A stretch of 64,000 nt of DNA from Heterohyrax brucei (Eukaryota > Chordata > Mammalia > Hyracoidea > Procaviidae): NCBI GenBank assembly GCA_028571685.1, contig CM053164.1, forward strand, positions 36,506,501 through 36,570,500, written 5' to 3'. The position numbers were made by a program, and so were the translations under genes. Numbering within the stretch: the stretch's first letter is position 1; each line of letters starts with the position of its first letter. Of this stretch, positions 9,752 to 21,635 are shown piece after piece. The notes below the pieces were generated by a model. It searched no databases and was not told where the DNA came from. It saw only the letters and a program-made list of their open reading frames with translations.

Positions 9752-11962
9752 CTTTTAAAGGTTTTTATTTTTATGTTGGGAGTAAGTGAACATTTACAAT
9801 CCAAGTCAGTTTACTGTTTAAAACCCCAAACACATGCCTCTGTGCAGCGCTGTCTGCTGTCTACACCCTGTGACAGCACACTCCTCCTTTCCACTCTATA
9901 CTTCTGGTATTCATCCAACCATCCCTATCCTCTTGGCTCCACCCAATTGTCTCACCTCTAGAGAGGAGTTGGTCAGGCAACCTCATCTATGTATTTTAGC
10001 TACAAAGTACACACAACACTTGCATCACTCTTATGTCTTATGGTCCAGTCCAATTTTTGCCTAAAGAGTTGGCTTTGGTATTGGTTTTAGCTCTGGGCTA
10101 GCAGCGAGTGTGGAGGCCATGTTCTGAGGGACCGTTCAGGATGTTGGACCGTTAAGTCTGGACTTCTAATAGAATTCTAGATCTGCACCCTCCTTTTCTC
10201 CCTCTACGTCAGGGTCTCTACATGGTGTTTCCTGTCGGCAGTCATTCGTGGTGGCCCAGCACCATCTGGTTTTTCTGGTTTCATGCTGATGTAGTCTCCT
10301 AGTCACATGGTCTGTCTGTCTCCCGGGCTCATATTTTCCTCTTATCTCTGGTATTCTTTGTTTTCATGTGCTCCAGGTAGGTTGAGACCAGTTGATGCTT
10401 CTTAGCTGGCAGCTTGCTAGCTTTTGAGACCCCAGACACCACTCACCAAAACATTTTCTTAAAAAATACTAGCTATGCCAGTTGACCTAGATGCCTCCTG
10501 AAACCATGGTTCCAGACCCCTGTCCTGCCCTAATCTGTCCTTGAAAATGTTGTTTATATTTAGAAAACCTTTAGCTTTGGGTGTAGTCCAGTTGTGCTCA
10601 CCTACTTTTTACTACATGCTGTTACTCTCTTCACCTAACCCAATTCCTGTCTACTATCTAATCTGTGAATACCCTTCTCTCTCCCTCTTTACCACCTTAG
10701 CTGGCACATTTTTTTTTCCCTGTGTAACCCTTTTAAGTCCTCATAATAGTGGTCTGTTATAGTATTTGTTCTTTTGCAGTTGATTGGTTTCACTCAGCAT
10801 AATGTCTTCCAGATGACTCCATGTTATGAGATTTTTGTTATAATCATTGTTGTTCTTTATCATTGCATAGTGTTCTGTTATGTAAACATACCATAGTTTG
10901 TTTATCCATTCATCTGTTGATGGATACCTAGGTTAATTCTGTCTTTTTGCTGTTGTGGACAGTGCTGCAGTAAACACTGTGTGTGTATCTGTTTGTGTGA
11001 TAGCCCTTGTTTCTCTAGGATATATTCCAGGGAGTATCATTGCTGGGTCTTATGGTATTTCTATTTCTAGCTTTTTAAGAAAGCACAAATTGGATTTCCA
11101 AGGTACCATTTGATATTCCCACCAGCAGTGTAAAAAAAAGAATTCCAGTCTCCCTGCAGCCTCTCCAACATTTGTTATTTTCAGTTTTTTTGGATTAATG
11201 CCAGCCTTGTTGGGTGAAATGGTATCTCACTGTAGTTTTGACTTGGAGTTCTCTAATGGCTGATGGTTGTGAGCATTTCCTAATGCATTTTTTAGCTGTC
11301 TGGATGCCGTCTTTGGCAAGGTATCTATGTGCTTTGCTGTTTTTTTTTTTTTTTAATTATTATGGTTGAGTGAAAATGTACATTCCATTATAAATTTGCA
11401 TGGCCACCTATATGCAACTCCCACTGCGCTCTCTGCCCAGTGACAGCACATTCTTCCTCCCTGCGCCATACATGTCTTATCCTCCCAACAATCTCCTATC
11501 CCTTCCTCTCCACCCATGCCCCCGCCTCCAGTAAGAGGTCAGCAGGACGACATCCTATGGATACATAGAACCATAAAGTGCGCACATGATACGGTCACTC
11601 TGTGTCGCCATGTCCAATCCATTCCTGTCTGAAGAGTTGACCTCCGTTATAATATATGGACAGGAACAGCATCAGGGCCTGGGGCCATGCTCCCAGGGGA
11701 ACTTTGAGGCCCCTGGACCATCAGTTGTGGTCCTTTAGTGGAGATCTCAGGGTGTACCCCTTTTTATTCTTGTGTTGCCAGTGAAACTCAACTTTGTTAG
11801 CTCCATCACAGCTTTGCTGGTTTTTTAATGTATCTTGTTGAGATTTTGCAGTACCTGTAGATTGTGGAGATGGGACACTGGTTGCATTATGGTTGCCAAA
11901 TAATCCTTCCCAGTCGGTAGGTAGTATTTTGACTCTTTTGGAGAAGTCTTTGGTTGAGCGTG
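9752..11962 (-). mobile_element. Old L1 (3' UTR and ORF2 C-terminal third), interrupted
   Basis: An antisense L1 begins near 9752 and reaches ORF2 by about 10790. It is split at 11339 by a younger L1 tail and resumes at 11811 with continuous ORF2 homology to about 11962. It is heavily diverged and carries no open frame. Confidence 0.85.
11340..11810 (-). mobile_element. 5'-truncated L1 nested in old L1, 9-bp duplication
   Basis: Only 471 bp: poly-T at 11340-11354, then antisense L1 3' UTR of the younger type. It is bounded by perfect GCTTTGCTG at 11331-11339 and 11811-11819. Confidence 0.95.
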
Positions 11963-14230
11963 TTTGTTTTTAATTATGATTAAGTGCAAGTATACAATCC
12001 AGGTGAATGCTTGCCTATCTGCAGCTTCATCTGCTCTCCACACCCTGTGGCAGCACATCCTACCTTTTCACTCTATACTTCTAGTGTCCTCTTAACAAGC
12101 ACCTGTCCCCTTCTCTCCACCCTCTTCTCTTCCCTGCCTTCTTTCCCATCTAGAAAGAAATCAATAAGACAGCCTCATATAAATATATAAAACCTTAAAG
12201 TACGCACACCGTATGGTCACACTGTGTCCTTGAGTCTAGTCCATTCTTGTCTGAAGAGTTGACCTAAGTACTGGTTTCAGGTCAGGGCCAAAAGCAAGTC
12301 TAAGGGCCATATTCCCAGGGGACCTTTTGAACTGTTGGACCATCTGGTCTTTTAGAAGAGTTCTTGAACTGCACACTTCTTTTTCTTGTGTTGCCTCAGG
12401 GACTCAACACTGTGTCCTCTGTCACAGCTTCTTTTGGTGGTGACTGGGCACCTTCTGGTTCTTCTGGTCTCATGCTGATGCAGCCTTCCATTTGTATGGG
12501 TCCTTGTGTCTCATGGGCTCATTTTTCGTTGTGTTTCTGACATTCTCGGTTGTCGTCTTCCAGATGGATTGAGACCATTTGGTGTACCTCAGATGGCAGC
12601 TTGCTAACTTTTAAGACCCCAGCTGCCACTCACCAACATGAGATATAGAAGGCTCTTTTTGCTAAAGACTAGCTATGCCAATTGACCTTGATGTACCCTG
12701 AAAACATGGTCCCCAGACCGCAGTCTGTGCTGCTCTGTCCTTTGAAATATTGGTTTGAGTTTAGAAAACCTTTTAGTTAATGGTGTAGTCCAGTCACACT
12801 GATCTGCTCTCTACTGTGTGATGTCACTTCCTTCACCTAACCAATTTCCTATTGGAAATCTAATCTGTGAACATCCCTCTCCCTTTCTCCCCACTGTAGC
12901 CAACAAAGAATCTTTTCTTCTGTGCTTAAGTCCATTTTTAAGTCCTTAAAGCAGAGGTCTCATACAATACTACTTCTTTTTCAGCTGACTGATTTCACTT
13001 AGCATGCCTTCTAGTTGAAATGAGGTTATGAGCTAAGCCAAGCTTATGCTTCCTAAACTCATCATTGTTCTTTATCGTTGCTTAGTGTTCCATTATGGAT
13101 ATGTACGAGAGTTTGTTTATCCATTCATCTGTTGATGGGCACCTAGATTGATTCTATCTTTTTGCAGTTGTGGACAGTGCTGCAATAAACATTCGTGTGC
13201 ATGTATCTGTTCATGTGACTGCCTTTCTTTCCGTAGGATATATTCCAGCAGTAAGATTGCTGGATCTTATGGTATTTCTGTTTTTAGCTTTTTAAGGAAG
13301 CCCCAAATTGCTTTCCGAAGAGATTGTACCATTTTGTGTTCCTACCAGTGGTGTAGAGCTCCAGTCTCTCCACAGTCTCGCCAGCATTTGTTGTTTTGAG
13401 TTTTGGATTATTGCCACTCTTGCTGGGGTGGGATGGTATCTCATTGTAGTTTTGATTTGGATTTCTCAAATAACTGATTGTGAGCATTTTCTCATGTGTC
13501 TTTTGGCTGCCTGGATATCCTTGGTGAAGTGTCTGTCCATCTCCTTTGCCTTTGCTTAATTGGGTTGTTTACCTTTTTCTTGTTGATGTTTTGCAGTACC
13601 CTGTACATTACAGAGATCAGATGTCGACTCGACATGCAGTTGCCAAATATTTTCTCCTATTCTGTGGGTGGTCTTTTAACTGTCTCGATAAAGTCTTTGG
13701 ATGAGCATGGGTGTTTGAGTATTAGTAATTCTCATTTATCTATTTTCTCTTCTGCTGCTTGCATATTGTTAGTACTGTTTTGTAGTCTTTCATGCCCTGT
13801 GTCAGGACTCCCAGCGTTGTCCCTGTTTGTTCTTCCATGATCTGTATCGTTGATATTTAGGGCTTTGATCTGTTTTGAGTTAGTTTTTGTAGGTACTGTG
13901 AGATATAGGTCTTGTTTTGTTTTGTTTTTTTGTAGATGCACTTCTAGTTTTGCCAACACCGTTTGTTGAAGAGACCTGTTTCCCCAGTTCATGGACTTTG
14001 GGCCTTTGCTAGATATCAGCTGCTTGTAGGTGGATACTGCTATTTCTGGATTCTCTGTTGTGTTCCATTGGTCTTTATATCTGTTTTTCTGCTACTACCA
14101 GGCTGTTTAGACTACCAAGGGAGTGTAATAGGCTCTAAGGTCAGGTAGTGTGAGGCCTCCCACAGTGTTCTTCTTCACTAATGCTTTACTTACCTGGGGC
14201 TTCTTCCCTTTGTATACATAGTTGGTCTTT
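11963..14230 (-). mobile_element. L1, 5'-truncated (about 2.3 kb)
   Basis: A second antisense L1 3' end (tttttaattatgattaagtgc at about 11968) follows directly after the previous L1. It covers the whole 3' UTR and ORF2 back to the segment reading cttacctggggcttcttccc at 14190. Reading frames are broken. Confidence 0.88.
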
Positions 14231-14641
14231 TTATAAATTTTTTATTGTACATTGCTCCTAATGGGTTTAACTCAGGTTTTTCTTCCTACCAATAAGTAAA
14301 AATATACACCAGCATTTTTTTCCCCCTTTCAACATCAGGTTTATCATTGGTTTATAGTTGGCATCATTGTATTTATTTAGTAATGTAATAATAAAACCAG
14401 AAAACAAAACTTGGTGTCTGTGAACTCAGAAGGCCATTGGCAGTACCTTGTATCTAACCATCATTTTTAATGGTTGTATCTTAAAAGTGTATAGTTCATT
14501 TCATTAATAATATAATTCTTTTTAGACTTATGTGATATTTTTCCCTGTAGCTCCAGTATTTAATAAATATTGACTGATAGTCTTTGACAGTGGCCATTTA
14601 TCCATCAGTGAAGGCCTATGATGCCACAGCAGTGGACTTTT
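14231..14641. other. Intron sequence, nothing assigned
   Basis: AT-rich intron DNA without recognisable features. Confidence 0.5.
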
Positions 14642-14794
14642 TGGAAACCCTCGTGGTATAGTGGTTAAGTGGTATGTCTGCTAAGCAAAAGATCAGCTGT
14701 TGAGCCCACCGGGCGCTCCTTGGAAACCGTGTTGGGCAGTTTGACTCTGTCATGTAGGGTCATGTGAGTCGGCATCAACTCAACAGCAACAGTA
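14642..14794 (+). mobile_element. AfroSINE
   Basis: A sense copy: ggaaaccctcgtggtatagt head, gcgctccttggaaacc middle and gagtcggcatcaactca tail. Confidence 0.9.
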
Positions 14795-14825
14795 TTGTTT
14801 TCTAGACTATGATAGATTAGAAATA

Positions 14826-14946
14826 AAAGCCTGGTGATCGTCTTCCAAAAACCAGCCAATGGAAACTGTGGTCACAACAGTCTGATCTCATTCTGCGCGG
14901 AGGTACTGTGAGTTAGAGTCTGACTCAATGGCACCTAACAACAGTA
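14826..14946 (+). mobile_element. AfroSINE-related 3' half
   Basis: The sequence agcctggtgatcgtcttcc, ccagccaatggaaa, gagttagagtctgactcaa resembles the alternative long AfroSINE body and ends in an RTE-like cctaacaac tail. Confidence 0.65.
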
Positions 14947-15035
14947 TGCTTTGAAATGCATTTGGCCATAAATGAGGTGCTAATGATTCATTCTGTAGGA
15001 GAAGAATGCTGTGGTCTGTGTTTGTAGTAAGGATT

Positions 15036-15204
15036 AAACCAAATCAAACATGCTGTCACCCCATTGATCCTGACTCACCGTGATGCTGTAGCACAAAGTA
15101 GAACTGCCCTATAAGGTTTCCAAGAAGCACAGCTGGTGGATTTGAACTGCTGGTTTTTTGGTTAGCACCTGTAGCTCTTAAGCACTGCACTACCAGGGTT
15201 CCTC
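15036..15204 (-). mobile_element. AfroSINE
   Basis: A full antisense copy with tail (attgatcctgactca), body (aaagtagaactgccc) and head (ttaagcactgcactacc). Confidence 0.88.
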
Positions 15205-15310
15205 TGTAAAGACTACAGCCTTGGAAACTCTATGGAGGCTGTTGTACATGGTCTTGTAGGATCTCTGTGAGTTGGAATCTACTCTCCAACAACAGACTTT
15301 TTGGTTTGAC
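15205..15310 (+). mobile_element. AfroSINE 3' half, inverted to its neighbour
   Basis: A sense fragment (cttggaaactctatgg, gagttggaatctactc, tttttggttt) sits tail-out against the preceding antisense copy. Together they form an inverted repeat. Confidence 0.75.
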
Positions 15311-15544
15311 TCAATTTTTTATTTTTTTTTTTAAGTCTGGGAAATAATTTTAAAGAGAAATGCAGAAAGGATTAAGAAGTCTTTAGAAATACGAAATCAA
15401 CATTTGAGGTAATAGATGTAATTTATTATCGTATTCCATTCTTTAGTGTACTTTACCGACTCCTATGACTCGACTGGAGTGGGTTTGGTTTTTGTTATTT
15501 TTGTTATTCTCCCACTAGCTATTGTTGGGAGTGTTGCTAAACGT

Positions 15545-16011
15545 GTTGTCTCCCATGGTCTTAATCACCTAGTGCTACTATAACAAAAGTACCACAAATG
15601 ACTGGCTTTAACAAAGAGATTTATTTTCTCACAGTCTAGTAGGCTAGAAGTCCAAATTCAGGATGTCAGCTCCAGGGCAAGGCTTTCTCTGTCTCTGGGT
15701 TTTGTCATCAGCCTTCCCATAGACTAGGAGCTTCTCGGTGCAGGAACCCTGGGTTGAAAGGATGGGCTTTGTTGGGAACATTGCTTTCCTGGTGGTATGA
15801 GGTAGACTCTGCTTACTTCCCTTTCTTGTCTCACAATACAAAAGGTAGTGCAGGCCACATCCAGACCTGGATAAGGGTGTTACAGTCTCACCCTAATTCT
15901 CTGTAATGTAACATTACAATCACAGCATGGAAGACAGCCACATGGCACTGGGAATGATGGCCCAGTCATGTTGAAACATAGTTTGGTGAGACACAATTAA
16001 ATCCATGACAC
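15545..16011 (-). mobile_element. MaLR/MLT1-like LTR
   Basis: Read on the minus strand it begins tgtcatggatttaattgtgt and ends with gagaaaataaatctc followed by a conserved end (accacttgtggta-like). This is the layout of an MLT1-type LTR, in an afrotherian form. A piece of the same family lies at 48838-49005. Confidence 0.6.
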
Positions 16012-16525
16012 CCACCCTAAGTTCCTGCACTTCTTCTCTTAAGAAATAAGTTCTTTATCAGTTTTTTATTCAATTTATAATGAAAATAGTATTTGCTTTT
16101 TGTATAATACTCTCGAGAAGATTTAAGAAACATTTTCTATCAAGTAGATCCTATTTGAGAGTAAAATATTTTTAATGCTTTGGAGAAGTGTCTAAATCTA
16201 TTTTGTCTCCTTTTGGAGTGTTTTTCTTTAGTTTTAAATCTGTAGAGTAGCCTCTGGGACTTTACCATTAAACAACTTGTTGTGACCTAAGTATAACACT
16301 TTCCTAAAAATATTACAGAACGGTATTTCAAGCGTATATAAATAGAACTTCTAATCCCTGTTCCGGGGTGACCTTTTAAAGCCTAGTCATGATTAAAAAC
16401 TAATTTGTACATGTTTATTAAGTGAAACACTGCAACCTAACGTTTCTAAAAGCGTATTTAATTTTAAAACATTAGAAGTTAATTTTTTTTTTGTTCTCTC
16501 TATGAATATTTTGCAAACTGAATAG
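16012..16525. other. Intron sequence, nothing assigned
   Basis: AT-rich with no exon-like or repeat-like signal that I can name. Confidence 0.5.
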
Positions 16526-16700
16526 TTTGCAAACTGTGATCGTGTAGTGGTTAAGTGCTATGGCTGCCATCCAAAAGGTCAGCAGTTCAAATCTACCAGG
16601 TACTGGTTGGAAACTCTATGGGACAGTTTTGCTCTGTCCTGTAGGATCATTATGAGTTGGAATCCACTCAGTGGCAACAGGTGTGGTTTGGCTTTTTGAT
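16526..16700 (+). mobile_element. AfroSINE
   Basis: A sense copy with head gtagtggttaagtgctatgg, middle tctatgggacagttttgctc and tail gagttggaatccactc. The word tttgcaaactg occurs twice just before the head. Confidence 0.9.
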
Positions 16701-16916
16701 ACTCAGTTTAATTTTGCTTTCCTAGTTAAGTGACCAAATTAAATAGAACAGACCCAGATTTTTCCTAACTTTTTGACAGCTGATCACAGGCAGGTTATTA
16801 CTTTTGTCTGTGTGTAGGATAAACCAAAAAAAAAAAAAAAAAACCCTAGTGCCCAGTGCCGTCAAGTTGATTCCAGCTCACAGGGCCACTATAGGACAGA
16901 GTAGAACTACCCATAG

Positions 16917-17466
16917 TGAGAAAGGGAGAAAAAGCTTTTAAAAAGGTACCACCTAAATTCGAGAAGTCCAGGTGTCTCTCTCCAGGGCCAGCTCAAGGAC
17001 ACTCCCTCCTCCCCCTATAGAAGTCTTGAGATAAGCCCAGTTTCTAACAAAGAGGTATAAGTCCAGATGCCCGCTTCCAGCACTAGCCCGAGGATGCTCC
17101 CTCCTCTCCCCATAGAAGTCCTAGAGATAAGTCCAGTTTCTAAGGAGAGGGTAGCTTCTTCCCATGTAACTTAATGCTGACTGCTTATCTAGTGCCTCTT
17201 TAAGTATACTGTGCCAATAGGAATGTAGTATGAAAATCTGTATACCTGTAGTTGCCAGTTAGGATATATGGAAGTTCCTTTGTCTGCTTTCTTGGGGAAA
17301 TGTGTATATAGGTATGTCTGATAATGGAACCGGGTGTGTGGCCATTGTTTGGACTTGAGTCTATCCGCCACACTGCCGGCTAATGAAAGCCTCTTCCTGT
17401 ACAAACAAAGTGGTGTTAGAGGTGCTTTCTGCCCTGCAGGCCAATCTTATCTTTTTTCCTGCTACA
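16917..17466 (+). mobile_element. Solo LTR, ERV1-like, 4-bp duplication
   Basis: A 550 bp element with TG...CA ends (tgagaaaggg to cctgctaca). It is flanked by atag (16913-16916) and attg (17467-17470), a 4-bp duplication with one change, as expected of class I ERVs. U3 holds an imperfect duplication of about 85-90 bp. Near the 3' end, ctaatgaaagcctcttcc looks like a poly-A signal with AATAAA changed to AATGAA, which supports the + orientation. No internal viral sequence remains. Confidence 0.82.
16961..17148 (+). repeat. Imperfect tandem duplication in LTR U3
   Basis: Two similar blocks, each running from aagtccag through gctccctcct or actccctcct and ccctatagaagtc or cccatagaagtcc to agtttctaa. 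Duplicated U3 blocks are typical retroviral enhancer structure. Confidence 0.75.
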
Positions 17467-17560
17467 ATTGAGTTTCCAAGGAACACCTGGCAAATTTGAG
17501 CTGCACACCTTTTGGTTAGCAGCCACAGCTGTTAACCATTACACTACCAGGGTTTCCGTG

Positions 17561-18289
17561 TGTGGGTGCTGATGAGGATGCAGAGATAGAAAAGTGGCAA
17601 TATGAGGACTAGCTCATTTTCCACATTTTTGGGATTAGATTCATGCTATTCTTAACTGTGTACTGTTTGACTTCTAACGTTTCTATCTGTACCTGCATTG
17701 GCTTCAAACAAAACAACCTAAACAGCTTTAATAATTTCTTTTAGTTGTGTATTTTACAAATTTATCTTTATGCTACACATAATCTACTTTTTTTCACTGC
17801 TCCAAGTTTATAACTGTGGGATAAGAAGAAAAAAATTTTTTGACTTAGGCATATTATTTTTAACAAGGATGTAAATCTGTGAAATTACTGCCATTCTTAC
17901 ATTATGAAGAGTAATTTTATGATAGACCAAAAGCACTGACTTTTAAAAAGCGAATAAAATGATACCAGATGACTTCATTGTGTGTTGTACTTTTTAAAGT
18001 AGAATTTATTTTTCCCTTTTTTTAAAAATGGATTTTGTAGTAATTTAAGAATACTTTAAAAATCTATATCATTTTGACATACAACAACTGGAATTCTCAC
18101 CGCTGTCGTCTTCTAGCTGTCCCCCTTGCCTCATGACGGCACCTTCCCTTTTCATCCAGAACTTCCTGTGGCCTTTTGACCAAGATCTGGCCCTCCTCAC
18201 CCACTTATCTCGGGTGCAGCGATGAGTCCACCTTAATAACGTGGATGGAGAAAGGCCTTCGGGATCTTTGCTGATGTGGCACAACTCAA
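17561..18289. other. Intron sequence, mostly unassigned
   Basis: AT-rich to about 18080; 18090-18290 is more GC-rich and could be a decayed RTE 5' region, which I cannot confirm. Confidence 0.45.
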
Positions 18290-18460
18290 AATCAGGAGAA
18301 GTGGCTGCAAATATCCATTAATAATTGGGATATGGAACGTATGAAGTATGAAAGTAGGAAAATTGTAAACATTGATATCCTAGGCATTACTGAGCTGAAA
18401 TGGACCAGTTTTGGCCATTTTGAATCTGACAGTCAGATGGTCTGCAATGCTGGGAATGAA
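18290..18460 (+). mobile_element. RTE endonuclease fragment (sense)
   Basis: The + strand encodes VNIDILGITELKWT, the conserved start of the RTE apurinic-like endonuclease domain, followed by FGHFESDSQMV. It stops abruptly at an oppositely oriented RTE piece. Confidence 0.8.
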
Positions 18461-19560
18461 AACTCATTGAGGATCTTACCCTTTTTTGCTGACTCTCCAC
18501 TCTACCAAGCATGATGTCCTTCTCTAGGGATTGATCCTTCCTGACAACATGTCCAAAGTATGTAAGAGGCGATCTTGACATCTTTGCTTCCAAGGAGCTC
18601 TCTGGTTGTACTTCTTCTGGAACAGATCTGTTTGTTCTTTTGGCAGTCCATGGTACATTCAGCATTTTTCGTGAATACCACAATTCAAAGACATCAATTC
18701 TTCTTCTGTCTTCTTTGTTCATTGTGCAGCTTTCACATGCATATAACACAGTTGAAAATACCATGGCTTGGGTCAGGTTCACTTTAGTCTTCAAGGTGAC
18801 ATCTTTGTTTTTCAATACTTGAAATGGTGTTTGGTAGCAAATTTTCCCAATGCAATGTGTCTTTTGATTTTTTGACTGCTGCTTCCATGGGCTTTGATTG
18901 TGGACCCAAGTAAAATGAAATTGTTGACAACCTCAATCATTTCTGTGGTTATGATGATGTTGCTTACTGGTCCAGTTATGAGGATTTTTGTTTTCTTGAT
19001 GTTGAGGTACAATTCATACTGAAGACTGTGGTCCCTGATCTTCCTCAGTACATGTTTCAAATCTTCTTCACTTCCAGCAAGTAAAGTGGTGTCAGTGTAA
19101 CGCAGGTTGTTAGTGAGTCTTCCTCCTGTCCTGATGCCTCATTCTTTGTATAATCCAGCTTCTTGAATTATTTGTTTGACATACAGATTGAAAAGGTATG
19201 GTGAAAGGATACAACCCAAACACACACCTTTCCTGACTTTAAACCATGCAGTGCCCCCTTGTTCTGTTCCCGTGGCTACCTCTTGATCCGTGTACAGATT
19301 GTTAAGAGCACACGGTGTTCTGGAATTCCCACTCTCTGCAATGTTAGCCATAATTTAATATGATCCACACAGTCAAATGCCTTTGCATTGTCAGTGAAAC
19401 ACAGGTAGACATCTTTCTGGTATTCTCTGCTTTTAGGTAAGATCCATCTGACATCAGCTGTGATAGCCCTGGTTCTACATCCTTTTCTGAATCCAGCTTG
19501 ACTTTCTGGCAGTTCCTTGTTAATATACTGTTGCAGTCATTTTTGATTGGTCTTCAGCAA
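18461..19560 (-). pseudogene. RTE ORF, reverse transcriptase and C-terminal region, broken
   Basis: The minus strand encodes, in several frames, RTE reverse transcriptase (VRKGVCLGCILSPYLFNLYV near 19200), the segment LYLNIKKTKILITGP and the C-terminal YFGHVVRKDQSLEKDIMLG near 18550. The polymerase YADD box near 19095 reads YTDT, so the enzyme would be dead even without the frameshifts. The 5' and 3' ends are missing. Confidence 0.85.
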
Positions 19561-20350
19561 AATTTTACTTGTGTGTGATAGTAATGATATTGTTCAGTAA
19601 TTGCTGCATTTGGTTGGATACTTTAGTGTTTTCTGTGTATAAGATCATATCATCTACAAATAGCATTATTTTAACTTCTTTTTTACCAATTTGGATGCCC
19701 TTTATTTCTTTATCATGCCTAATTGCTCTGGCTAGGACCTCCAGAAGAATGTTGAATAGAAATGGTGACAGTGGGTATCCTTGTCTGGTACCTGTTCTTA
19801 AGGGGAACGTTTTCACCTTCTCTCCATTAAGTATGATGTAAGCTGTTGGTTTTGTGTAAATGGCCTTTATCCTGTTGAGGAATTTCCCTTCTATTCCTAT
19901 TTTGCTGAGAGTTTTTAACATGAATGGTATTAGACTTTATCAAAAGCCTTTTCTGCATCAATTCATAGAATCAGGTGGTTCTTTTGTTTATGTAGTTGAT
20001 TACATTAACTGTTTTCCTCATGTTGAACCAACCTGTATCCCTGCTATGAATCCTACTGGATCATGGTAAAATTTTTTAATGTGTTGTTGAATTCTGTTAG
20101 CTAGGATTTTATTAAGAATTTTTGCATCCAGGTTCATGAGGGTACTGGTCTATAATTTTCTTTTTTCTACTGTCTTTACCTGATTTTGATATCAGGGTTA
20201 TACTAACTTCATAGAATGAATGTGGGAGTCTTCCATCCTTTTCTGTGCTCTGGAATATCTTTAGAAGTATTGGTGTTAACTCCTCTCTGAACATTTTGAT
20301 GGATTTCTCCAGTGAAGCCACCTGGGCCAGGGCTTTTTTGGATGAAAGTT
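19561..20350 (-). pseudogene. L1 ORF2 reverse transcriptase fragment
   Basis: The minus strand encodes [20 protein letters not shown] and [11 protein letters not shown]; this FVDD form of the catalytic box is acceptable for L1. Further upstream is [12 protein letters not shown]. It lacks a 3' UTR and begins right against the RTE fragment. Confidence 0.88.
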
Positions 20351-20496
20351 TTTAAATTACCTTTTCAACAAAGTAGAATTTTTACTCCCAGTTTCTGTTT
20401 TGAACATTTCCAAACACTAAAGAAAATGAAGAGAATGGAACATTTAGGCTAATTCGTGTAACTAAGCTCTTTTTAAGAAACTGTTCTGCCTGCCAC

Positions 20497-21635
20497 TTTT
20501 GTGAGTGGCATCTGGGGTCTTAAAAGCTAGCAAGCTGCCATCTCAATACCATCAGTTGGGTCCAATCCACGTGGAGCAGAGGTGAACAAAGGACATAAAA
20601 GACAAGAGGAAAGTATGAGCCCAGCAGACAGAAGGTGCCATATGATCCAGAGACTACTTTACCATGAGACTGGAAAAACTGGATGATTCTCCGCCACCAC
20701 CGTAACTGTCCTGACAGGGAACACAGCATAAAGTGTCTGAGGTACCAGGAGAAAAATGGGTGTGCAGAACTAGAACTCTTTTAAAAGACTATAGTTGATA
20801 GTGTGTCATACTGGAGGATACGGCCCATGGACTCGGTGTTAGCCCAGAGCTGAAACCAGCACGGAAGCCAACTCTTCAGACAGAGACTAGACTGGAGTAT
20901 AAGCTGTAGAGGGATGCTGGTGAAGAATATGCTTCTTAGCTTACGTACCAAGTACAGCATTTAAGTCTGCAAACTTAATTGTTGTAAGTGCTACATACCT
21001 CCTTGTTGACTTTTATTGTAGTCACCTTCAAAGTACTCCCCTTGGGCAGCTATACACTGATGCCAGTGCCTAGTCCACCCTTCAAAGCAATTTTGGAACT
21101 CTTTCTGGAATGGCCACTTAGCACAGTGGTACAGTGGCAGGTTTGCAAACCTAACTGTATAGTTGTGAGGGAGTTTTTAGCCAGTAAACAAATAACTGGC
21201 TCACAGTCTGGCTCCCAGTGACTTTTTTATTTACCTGAAGATGAAGAAAATATTGAAAGGAAGACATTTTGATGACATTCAGGACATCAAGTGTAGTATG
21301 ATGACAGCTCTAATGGCCAATCCATAAAAAGAGCTCCAAAATGGCTTTGAAGGGTGGACTAGTCGCTGGCACCAGTGCATAGCATCCCAAGGGGAGTATG
21401 TTGAAGGTGACCATAGTGATATCGAGCAGTGAGGTACGTAGCACTTTTTCTGGGATGAGATTGTGAACTTAATTGGCAACCCTCATATCTATATGAGGCT
21501 GTCGCAGGAAGTTCTCTCCAGAGGCCACATGAGGGGGTGCAGGGGCACATGCGTTGGTTCAGTGGATGAAGAAGTACAGGATGGAAAGGAGGAGTGTGCT
21601 GTCAAGGGGTGGAGGGGGAGAGTGTTGAGGTCCTT
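20497..21635 (+). mobile_element. L1 3' UTR in sense orientation, split by mariner element
   Basis: Sense L1 3' UTR: gagtggcatctggggtctta at 20501, on to aactcttcagacag at 20870. A mariner element then intervenes, and the UTR resumes at 21478 (tatatgaggctgtcgc) to about 21635. It is one of only a few L1 pieces parallel to UBXN2A. Confidence 0.85.
20962..21477 (+). mobile_element. Palindromic mariner-derived element, copy A
   Basis: Left arm from aagtctgcaaacttaattg through gtgctacatacc and caaagcaattttggaactc. Centre with a degenerate mariner transposase C-terminal segment (tttttagccagtaaacaaat, gaaggaagacattttgatga). Right arm is the inverse of the left, ending gtgaacttaattggc. Arms are about 150 bp. 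Confidence 0.85.

Larger units (their letters stand above)
16823..17560 (-). mobile_element. AfroSINE split by a solo LTR
   Basis: The antisense SINE tail half is at 16823-16916, with a 19-base A run at its outer end. The head half is at 17467-17560 (gtttccaaggaacacctgg, ttaaccattacactacc). The halves join exactly across the LTR. Confidence 0.92.
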
